Shown here: positions 57,891 through 64,000 of the stretch, one piece after another
How the letters are laid out: the number at the start of each line of letters is the position of its first letter
Position numbering within the stretch: position 1 is the stretch's first letter
From: Lichenihabitans psoromatis
GTDB lineage: Bacteria; Pseudomonadota; Alphaproteobacteria; Rhizobiales; Beijerinckiaceae
Length of the DNA: 64,000 nucleotides
Reading direction: 5' to 3'
NCBI RefSeq assembly: GCF_004323635.1
Contig: NZ_CP036515.1
Coordinates: forward strand, 2,171,501 to 2,235,500
Notes under the pieces: generated by a model
What the model saw: the letters and a program-made list of their open reading frames with translations, nothing else
What the model was told of the DNA's origin: nothing
Database searches by the model: none
Position numbers and translations under genes: made by a program

Positions 57891-58454
57891 GTGGGCATGG
57901 AGCTTATAGGGGACATCCAGTTCGCGCGCGGCGATCTTCCGGCCGCTCTGCAAGCCTACGAACACCAGCAAACGTTACAGCCATCACCGGCAAAGCGCCG
58001 TATCCTGGGCGTCGTGCGGTTCTACGTCGGTGACGGCAAGGGTGCCCTGGATGAGCTTCAAGCGGCTCAAGTTGCCGATCCCGACTTCCTCTACGGGCTG
58101 ATCTGGCTGGATATTGTCAAGGCGCGCCAGAACGTGCCCGTGCCACCGGCCTATCCAGGGCAAGCCGGTGTCACGACGGAATGGCCTGATCCCGTGCTGG
58201 CGATCTTCTCCGATGCATTCGATCCCGCTTTGTTGCTTAAAATCGCGAAGGCGAACCCGTCCAAGCCAGGCGAGGATCACGTCGGTGAAGCGGACTTTTA
58301 CACGGCCGAATGGAATGGCGCCCACGCCAGGGAAACCGATGCAAAAACGGGTTTCGCCAAGGTCGTCCAGGATTGCCCGCCAAGGTTCGTCGAGACGTTA
58401 ATGGCCAAGGCGGAATTGAACCAGACCTCTCCGGCCGCAGCGCCGGCCCGGTAG
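57891..58454 (+). CDS. TPR-type protein, probably N-terminally truncated
   Basis: About 187 codons. Two TPR-like units (GDIQFARGDLPAALQAYEHQ; GDGKGALDELQAAQVADPDF) followed by a C-terminal part as in rhizobial TPR proteins (YGLIWLDIVKAR, DPVLAIFSDAF, EADFYTAEW). Related proteins have more repeats or a caspase-like head before this point, so the gene may be a fragment. No ribosome site stands out. Confidence 0.6.
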   Translation: MGMELIGDIQFARGDLPAALQAYEHQQTLQPSPAKRRILGVVRFYVGDGKGALDELQAAQVADPDFLYGLIWLDIVKARQNVPVPPAYPGQAGVTTEWPDPVLAIFSDAFDPALLLKIAKANPSKPGEDHVGEADFYTAEWNGAHARETDAKTGFAKVVQDCPPRFVETLMAKAELNQTSPAAAPAR

Positions 58455-59105
58455 ATTTGCGCCGCCGAATAGAAGATCAGTGCTGCCAATCACCAATTGA
58501 GGTCGCGCTGCGACATCGGCTAAGATAAAAAAGCTGCTGTGCTCAAAGATGCTGGCGATATTGTTTGCTGTCGAAAACGTGACATCTCGTCCGCCGAACT
58601 GGGGATTGTTGCTTTCGATCGCGATGCTGTCGGCAATCGGCCTAACTTGGCCGTTGCCACGCAGCGTCTCGCCACTACGCCGTTTGTTCAAGTTTACCAG
58701 AGTTGTCGTCGCGGCAGGTCAGGAATGAACGCTGTGAAAACGCCGGGGGTCAATGTCAATCGAAGATCGCCTGATCACGCGGGCGAGCTAGCCGGCGCCA
58801 AGCGGTTGATTGTTGCCACATACCGCTGCTACACATGGGGCAGTTGCGGCGCGGCGGAGTTATTGGAATCTTTAACGAAATTTAGGTCTAGCGAGTCGAG
58901 GAGGATCCAGGTCCCCCAGCCAGCAAATTCAATGCTTTACATGGTCCCTAAGCGCCGCAGAATTTCGTGGGCTACCACAGGGCTACCTGCCGGGCGGTCT
59001 GAACACGTGTTAGATGCAGAGGTAACTAAGGCTCGTGCGGGCGATAAAGCGTCTTCAGCTTAATCCCACATGGTGCTGTAGCTGCACCCGTTGGGTTTGC
59101 CGGGA
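58455..59105. other. Gene-poor spacer
   Basis: About 650 bp. A plus-strand frame at 58539-59063 (174 codons) has no recognised motif, irregular codon use and stop-rich neighbours; I do not consider it a gene. Marks the junction between the stress island and the Nit1C region. Confidence 0.45.
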
Positions 59106-60515
59106 TCAGGCCAGCGCTGGACCATCTGTGAAGCTATGGGCCATGAATTCCAGCGACCGGCGCACCTGCTCGCGACTGGTCGGGCCGCCGAGACAGACGC
59201 GCACGGCCTCGTGCGGCGTTCCGGCCACTGTGAAGACGTCGCTGGCCACAACCCCAATGCCGGTCTCCCGCATGTGGCCGATGAAGGCGGAGCGCGTCCA
59301 CGGCGGCGGCAGATTGATCCAGAGATTGAAGCTGATGGGGTCGGCTTGATACGAGCCAGCCGGCAAGATGGATGTCGCGAGCGACTGCCGGGCCGCGGCT
59401 TCCGCGCGAATGAAGCTCAGGATGGCGTCGGCAGTGCCGTCCTCGATCCAGCGTGTCGCGATCGCGGCTGTCAGAGGCGAGGCCATGACGTTGGCGGTGC
59501 GCAAGGCCGCCATGAAGGGCCAGCCGGACCGCGTGTCGGGTGCCAGGACATAGGCGACACGCAGGCCCGCCCCGATGCATTTGGCGAGCCCAGCGACATG
59601 CCATGTGATATCCGGCACGATCGCGGCGAAGGGCGGGGGGCTCTTGATGGGGATGAAGCCGTAGGCGTCGTCTTCAATGATTGGGACGTTGAAGTGGCGC
59701 GCTGTGGCCGCTATGGCGTCGCGCCGGTCCTTTGGGATCGTCAGCGTGGTCGGATTGTGCAGCGTCGGGTTGAGATAGAGCGCCTTCGGCTTCAAGGCCC
59801 GGCAGGCGTCGGCGAAGGCATCGGGGTCGATCCCGTCGCGGTCGATCGGGAGCCCGACGAGTGACACCCCGAGTTGCGCCGCGATGGCGCGGGCGCCGGG
59901 GTAGGTGATGGCCTCGCACAGGATCACCTCGCCGCGTTGCGCCAGCAGCCCAAAGATTCCCAGCAGGGCGGGATGGGCGCCAGGCGTCACGAAGATACGG
60001 TCTTGCGTCGGCACCAACGCACGACGGCCGAGCCAACTCGACGCCGCGTCCTTGTCGGCGGGCGCTCCTCCAAATCCCTGGTAGCGCAGCAGTCCCATCA
60101 CGTCCTGCGAGATGGCGGCGATGCCCTCCTGCATGCGCCGCAGCAGCGCCGGATCGTTCTGCTCGGGGGGCAGATTCATCGACAGATCGACCATCAACGG
60201 CCGAGCGCTCGATCGCCCGATCGGAGAGGAGGCGAAAGCGCGTCCGGCGACCGACGTCCCTTGGCCCACCTTGGCGATAACGAGCCCGCGTTTTTGCGCT
60301 TCGCCGTAACCGCGCGCCACCGTCGTGAAATCGATGCCCAGCCGAGCCGCGAGCTTGCGCTGCGGCGGGAGGCGGTCGGCGGTCGACAGACGGCCCGCCA
60401 CGATGTCGGAGGCGATGGCGTCTGCAATCGCTAAATAGCGCGGCTTGTCGCTCTGATCGAGGTTGGGCAGCCAATCTGTCATGCCGCTCTCATGCGGCAG
60501 AGCCCCATCCATCAC
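59106..60515 (-). CDS. MocR-type regulator (GntR HTH fused to aminotransferase-like domain)
   Basis: 469 residues. N-terminal GntR winged helix (about 22-90: YLAIADAIASDIVAGRL, LPPQRKLAARLG, TTVARGYGEAQKRGLV) joined to a class I aminotransferase fold with the PLP-binding Lys in GLAKCIGAGLRVAY and the DDAYGFI motif. Such PdxR/MocR proteins act as PLP- or amino-compound-sensing regulators. It is divergent from the Nit1C genes, and a perfect inverted repeat begins 12 bp from its start. Confidence 0.92.
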   Translation of the reverse strand: MMDGALPHESGMTDWLPNLDQSDKPRYLAIADAIASDIVAGRLSTADRLPPQRKLAARLGIDFTTVARGYGEAQKRGLVIAKVGQGTSVAGRAFASSPIGRSSARPLMVDLSMNLPPEQNDPALLRRMQEGIAAISQDVMGLLRYQGFGGAPADKDAASSWLGRRALVPTQDRIFVTPGAHPALLGIFGLLAQRGEVILCEAITYPGARAIAAQLGVSLVGLPIDRDGIDPDAFADACRALKPKALYLNPTLHNPTTLTIPKDRRDAIAATARHFNVPIIEDDAYGFIPIKSPPPFAAIVPDITWHVAGLAKCIGAGLRVAYVLAPDTRSGWPFMAALRTANVMASPLTAAIATRWIEDGTADAILSFIRAEAAARQSLATSILPAGSYQADPISFNLWINLPPPWTRSAFIGHMRETGIGVVASDVFTVAGTPHEAVRVCLGGPTSREQVRRSLEFMAHSFTDGPALA

Positions 60516-60526
60516 AAGTCATCCCT

Positions 60527-60551
60527 CATTCAATATTGACCGTATTGAATG
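60527..60551. promoter_or_regulatory. Perfect inverted repeat, candidate MocR operator
   Basis: CATTCAATA (60527-60535) and TATTGAATG (60543-60551) with the 7-bp spacer TTGACCG. It sits 12 bp upstream of the MocR start and 265 bp before nitB. The position suits autoregulation and possible control of the divergent cluster. Confidence 0.65.
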
Positions 60552-60815
60552 TATGTCGGGACGTGGCAACAAAACAACTCAATTTTGTGATTAGTCTGAG
60601 GTGTGGTGTCGTCCGGAGCGATATGTCGATCCTGAGAGCAAAAAACGTAAGCAAAGCGAGCGAATCCGATGCAGAAAGGTCCGATTGCCTCCAGCCGTCT
60701 GGCCTCGAAATGTCTGTATTTTAAGCTTGCGATTGATGGCACAATTGACGAACTTTGTATGGATGGAGAAGAGCAGTTTCGCCGGCTCTCATCCACAGCA
60801 TAGAAAGGACGAGCC
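60552..60815 (+). other. Upstream region of the nit operon
   Basis: No gene. A canonical sigma-54 box (TGGCAC-N5-TTGC) was looked for: TGGCAC occurs near 60738 but is not followed by TTGC at the right distance. Short overlapping frames here are spurious. Confidence 0.4.
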
Positions 60816-61298
60816 ATGCCCGCCGTACAAAAGCCCGCCCATGAAAAGGGAGATTATTTCGTCGATTACGAAGAGAAGGTCTTCGAGGACGTGAAAGCCG
60901 AGCCCGGTCAAAAGGCCCTGGTGACCTTCCATACGGTGGCGTTCGAAGGCTCGATCGGTTTCGTCAATTTGCTGCAAGCGACGCGGCTGCTGCGCAAGGG
61001 CTTCGAAACCTCGGTTCTGCTCTATGGCCCCGGCGTCACGCTCGGGATCCAGCGCGGCTTCCCGAAGATCGGCGATGAGGCTTTTCCGGGCCACCTGAAC
61101 ATGAACAATCAGCTCACGAAATTCATGGACGAGGGTGGCAAGGTCTACGCGTGCCGCTTCGCCCTCCAGGCCCTCTACGGACATGGCGAACCCTCGCTGA
61201 TCCCCGGCATTCGGCCGATCGCCCCGACTGACGTGCTCGATCTCATGCTGATCCACAACCGGGATGGCGCCTTCATGGTCCACACCTGGACCGTCTGA
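60816..61298 (+). CDS. nitB: Nit1C protein NitB (MSMEG_0572/Sll0783 family)
   Basis: 160 residues with AAGGAC ahead of the ATG. Matches the Sll0783/MSMEG_0572 family ([51 protein letters not shown]), a DsrE-like small protein of unknown activity that is always the first structural gene of Nit1C clusters. In Synechocystis it is linked to nitrogen-starvation response. Confidence 0.88.
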   Translation: MPAVQKPAHEKGDYFVDYEEKVFEDVKAEPGQKALVTFHTVAFEGSIGFVNLLQATRLLRKGFETSVLLYGPGVTLGIQRGFPKIGDEAFPGHLNMNNQLTKFMDEGGKVYACRFALQALYGHGEPSLIPGIRPIAPTDVLDLMLIHNRDGAFMVHTWTV

Positions 61299-61327
61299 GG
61301 CGTCACACCGCTTAAAGGAGAACAGCC

Positions 61328-62374
61328 ATGTCCGGAGCCCGGATGGTGCGCGTCGCGGCAGTGCAGATCGCGCCAGACCTCGACAGTCGCGATGGAACCC
61401 TTGATCGCGTTCTCGCCGCCATAGCCGAGGCCGCCGGCAAGGGGGTCGAACTGATCGTCTTCCCCGAGACGTTCGTCCCCTGGTACCCGTATTTCTCCTT
61501 CGTCCACCCGCCGGTCATGACGGGCGCCGAGCACATACGCCTTTACGAGAATGGCGTGATGGTGCCAGGGCCGGTGACCGAGGCCGTCGCTGCGGCGGCA
61601 CGGCGGCACACCATGGTGGTCGCGCTCGGCGTCAACGAGCGTGACCACGGCTCCCTCTATAACGCTCAACTGATCTTCGATGCCGACGGCACCCTAAAGC
61701 TCAAGCGCCGCAAGCTGACCCCGACCTTTCACGAACGGATGATCTGGGGACAAGGGGACGGCGCTGGCCTCAAGGTGGTCGATACGGCCGTAGGCCGCGT
61801 CGGAGCGCTGGCGTGCTGGGAGCACTATAACCCGCTCGCGCGCTACGCCTTGATGGCGCAGCACGAGGAAATCCACGTCGCACAATTTCCCGGGTCGCTG
61901 GTCGGTCCCATCTTCGCCGACCAGATCGAGGTGACGATCCGCCACCACGCGCTGGAAAGCGGCTGCTTCGTTGTCAATGCCACGGGGTGGCTCACCGAAG
62001 ATCAGATCGCTCGCATTTGTCCCGAGGAAAAACTGCGGAAGGCGCTGCGCGGTGGCTGCATGACGGCTATCGTCTCGCCCGAAGGCGCTCATGTGGTTCC
62101 GCCCCTGACGCAAGGCGAGGGCTTGCTCGTGGCCGACCTCGACATGGGCCTCATCGTCAAACGCAAGCGGATGATGGACTCGGTCGGCCACTACGCCCGC
62201 CCCGAGCTGATGAGCCTGCTGCTCGACCAGCGGCCCGCGACCCCAATGCACATGACCACCGCCCCGCAAACCTCCGCACCCGGGAACCCCGCCGATGAAC
62301 GCGATGATACCGACCGAGTTGGCGACGGAGCGTCTGATCAACGAATTGCAGTCGTTCGGAGTGCGGCTAGTTGA
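61328..62374 (+). CDS. nitC: Nit1C nitrilase NitC
   Basis: 348 residues behind AAAGGAG. Catalytic triad E47 (IVFPETF), K129 ([10 protein letters not shown]) and C163 ([15 protein letters not shown]). By family it hydrolyses nitriles; in Pseudomonas the Nit1C enzyme is required for growth on cyanide as nitrogen source. Its last 80 bp overlap the next gene, an unusually long overlap in this otherwise compact operon. Confidence 0.92.
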   Translation: MSGARMVRVAAVQIAPDLDSRDGTLDRVLAAIAEAAGKGVELIVFPETFVPWYPYFSFVHPPVMTGAEHIRLYENGVMVPGPVTEAVAAAARRHTMVVALGVNERDHGSLYNAQLIFDADGTLKLKRRKLTPTFHERMIWGQGDGAGLKVVDTAVGRVGALACWEHYNPLARYALMAQHEEIHVAQFPGSLVGPIFADQIEVTIRHHALESGCFVVNATGWLTEDQIARICPEEKLRKALRGGCMTAIVSPEGAHVVPPLTQGEGLLVADLDMGLIVKRKRMMDSVGHYARPELMSLLLDQRPATPMHMTTAPQTSAPGNPADERDDTDRVGDGASDQRIAVVRSAAS

Positions 62375-63419
62375 TCCCAAGGCAGGGGCCGACAGCCGCC
62401 GCGGGGGCGCCGGACCGTCGGATCACAAGGCGCTCACGATCGACGGCATGACCGTCATGGTGCCGGTGCATACGGCTCCCGCTTTCGAGAGCCCGTATGT
62501 CGCCGAGAAGCCCGGCCCCGATGGGCGCGGCCGCATCACGCGGGATGGCATCACGGTCGCAGATTTTGGCCTGCCGTCCCGTCCGCGCTTCTACGATCTG
62601 TCGACCTCGGACGGCATTCCTTACTCGAAAATTGCGGTGCTGCACGGGCGCGACGTGCTGGCGACGACCGTGCTGCAGACCTGCATCCGGTACCAGAGCC
62701 GCACCAAGACCTGCCAGTTCTGCGCTATCGGCCAATCGCTCGCGGCCGGCCGCACCATCGAGCGCAAGACGCCGGCGCATCTGGCCGAGGTTGCCAAGGC
62801 GGCGGTCGAACTCGACGGCGTCAAACACATGGTGATGACGACGGGAACGCCGCCTGGCAACGATCGGGGTGCCGCCATTCTGGCCGAGAGCGCCGCCGCC
62901 GTGAAGGCCGCCGTCGCCCTGCCGATCCAGGTGCAATGCGAGCCGCCGGACGACGACATCTGGTTCGAGCGCATGCGCGATGCGGGCGCTGATGCGCTCG
63001 GCATGCACCTTGAGGCCGTGACGCCGGAGGTCCGCGCCCGGATCATGCCCGGGAAAGCGCAGGTGTCGATCGCGCGATATCTCTCGGCCTTCGCGGCCGC
63101 CGTGCCTGTCTTCGGGCGGGGCCAGGTGTCGACCTATATCCTCGCGGGCCTCGGCGACACCGTCGAGGACATCCTGTCGATCAGTAAGACGCTCGTGGCG
63201 CTCGGGGTTTACCCCTTCGTCGTGCCCTTCGTGCCGATCTCCGGGACGCCGCTCGAAAGTCATCCGGGGCCCGATGCCGCCTTCATGCATGCCATCTTGA
63301 AGCCGCTCGCCACGATGCTGGTCGCGAGCGGCATGACGGCGGCCGACGTCAAGGCTGGATGCGGCAAGTGCGGCGCCTGTTCGGCGCTGTCGACCTACGA
63401 GCGAAGGCTGACCGCATGA
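62295..63419 (+). CDS. nitD: Nit1C radical SAM protein NitD (MSMEG_0568 family)
   Basis: 374 residues. The cluster-binding cysteines are C130, C140 and C143, i.e. C-x9-C-x2-C (TCIRY then TCQFCAIG) rather than C-x3-C-x2-C. Conserved blocks [30 protein letters not shown] and [17 protein letters not shown] follow. A second Cys set GCGKCGAC lies at the C-terminus and could hold another cluster. Reaction unknown; related to biotin/lipoyl-synthase-like radical SAM enzymes. Confidence 0.9.
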   Translation: MNAMIPTELATERLINELQSFGVRLVDPKAGADSRRGGAGPSDHKALTIDGMTVMVPVHTAPAFESPYVAEKPGPDGRGRITRDGITVADFGLPSRPRFYDLSTSDGIPYSKIAVLHGRDVLATTVLQTCIRYQSRTKTCQFCAIGQSLAAGRTIERKTPAHLAEVAKAAVELDGVKHMVMTTGTPPGNDRGAAILAESAAAVKAAVALPIQVQCEPPDDDIWFERMRDAGADALGMHLEAVTPEVRARIMPGKAQVSIARYLSAFAAAVPVFGRGQVSTYILAGLGDTVEDILSISKTLVALGVYPFVVPFVPISGTPLESHPGPDAAFMHAILKPLATMLVASGMTAADVKAGCGKCGACSALSTYERRLTA

Positions 63420-63958
63420 TCTTCGATCCCGTCCGGCCCTTCGTGTCGAGCGCCTTTCACATCAAATTCGCGGCCGACGCCTGGGAGCATCGCGGTGCGG
63501 CAGCTCTGCGCCGCCAAGTCTTCTGCGCCGAGCAGGGGCTGTTCGGGACCGATGACCGCGATGCGCTCGACGAGGTCGCGATCCCGATCGTGGCGCTGTC
63601 GTCCTATACGGTCGTGCCCGATGCGGTCGTCGGCACGGTGCGGATCCATGAGGCCGAGCCTGGGACGTGGTGGGGATCGCGCCTCGCGGTTGCCGCAGAC
63701 CATCGTCGGGTCGGAGCGCTCGGGGCCTCGCTCATCCGTCTCGCGGTGTCCTCCGCCCACGCCCGCGGCTGCACGAAATTCGTGGCCCATGTGCAAAGCC
63801 AGAACGCGCTGCTGTTCCAGCGGCTGCATTGGGAGATCGTCGGCGAGATCGACCTGCACGGCCTTCCGCACAAAAAGATGCGCGCCGATCTCGCCTTCTA
63901 CCCGCCGTTTGCGACCCCGGAATCCGGCTTTCTCGCGCTGCCCCGGCGAGCGGCCTGA
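63416..63958 (+). CDS. nitE: Nit1C GNAT acetyltransferase NitE (MSMEG_0567/Sll0786 family)
   Basis: Start at 63416 (MIFDPVRPF) overlaps the nitD stop by 4 bp (ATGA). 180 residues with GNAT fold; acetyl-CoA loop RLAVAADHRRVGALGASLI and FQRLHWEIVG. Early motif RRQVFCAEQGLF as in autoinducer-synthase-like GNATs. Substrate unknown. Confidence 0.88.
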   Translation: MIFDPVRPFVSSAFHIKFAADAWEHRGAAALRRQVFCAEQGLFGTDDRDALDEVAIPIVALSSYTVVPDAVVGTVRIHEAEPGTWWGSRLAVAADHRRVGALGASLIRLAVSSAHARGCTKFVAHVQSQNALLFQRLHWEIVGEIDLHGLPHKKMRADLAFYPPFATPESGFLALPRRAA

Positions 63959-64000
63959 TGCTGGATGGACGCGCCTTCGCCGCCATCGCGGCCACACTGA
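63958..64000 (+). CDS. nitF: Start of NitF (AIR-synthase-like), cut by window end
   Basis: ATG at 63958 overlaps the nitE stop (TGATG). Only 14 codons are visible (MLDGRAFAAIAATL). Assignment rests on the fixed gene order of Nit1C clusters, where a PurM/AIR-synthase-related gene follows the GNAT. Confidence 0.55.
   Translation, partial: MLDGRAFAAIAATL

Noticed and set aside
58539..59063. 174-codon plus-strand frame
   Set aside because: No recognisable motif, no ribosome site, irregular composition; kept only as part of the gene-poor spacer.
60552..60815. Sigma-54 promoter ahead of nitB
   Set aside because: TGGCAC occurs near 60738 but the TTGC half is missing at the required distance.

Overview
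This 64-kb window looks like chromosomal or large-plasmid DNA of a GC-rich alphaproteobacterium, most likely of the Rhizobiales (Methylobacterium/Beijerinckiaceae/Bradyrhizobium-like). The evidence is the gene content: an MbfA-type iron exporter, TctDE- and OmpR-type two-component pairs, a DmeRF metal-efflux pair, an N-type ATPase operon and a Nit1C cluster. No rRNA, tRNA or CRISPR array was recognised.

Region 1 (1-15.4 kb) is an envelope, redox and iron block. It holds three two-component systems (the first kinase runs off the left edge), a lipid-linked glycosylation pair (ArnT/PMT-like plus GT2-GtrA), three cytochrome b561-type membrane proteins and a cytochrome c'-like protein. It also has a small Cys-rich exported protein, an exported Dps-like ferritin, an exported cupredoxin and the ferritin-VIT iron exporter MbfA, which has a palindrome in front of it. 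Together these suggest periplasmic electron transfer and iron/oxidant handling under signal control.

Region 2 (15.4-33.4 kb) is a mobile-element graveyard. Three copies of one 1278-bp IS3-family element (IS407-like) are present. One has hit the stop codon of a LysR gene, and another has been invaded by a third copy, with clean 4-bp target duplications. Two other IS3-type elements, an IS66 remnant, an IS21 remnant, an EAL-domain pseudogene, a broken AAA+ clamp-loader-like gene, a possible plasmid Rep-like gene and stubs of a DsbA/HCCA-isomerase and an amidase lie among them. Intact cargo comprises a secreted metallo-beta-lactamase (lactonase-like) divergent from the LysR, a short CDF protein and the dmeRF Co/Ni efflux pair with a candidate operator.

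Region 3 (33.4-58.5 kb) is a stress and low-oxygen fitness island: groESL, an Mla/MCE-type lipid transporter, a Cio-like cytochrome bd oxidase, phosphoketolase, oleate hydratase, a YflT-like stress protein and two BON-domain proteins. A complete nine-gene N-ATPase operon follows (atpDCQRBEFAG) with Na+-type ligand residues in the c subunit, then a LysR regulator, UspA, an OsmC-like protein and a TPR fragment. The set fits survival under respiratory, acid or envelope stress.

Region 4 (59.1-64 kb) is the start of a Nit1C cluster (nitB nitrilase-associated protein, nitC nitrilase, nitD radical SAM, nitE GNAT, start of nitF AIR-synthase-like). In Pseudomonas this cluster has been linked to cyanide assimilation. 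Here it is divergent from a MocR-type regulator that has a perfect 9-7-9 inverted repeat at its own start. The window ends inside nitF.
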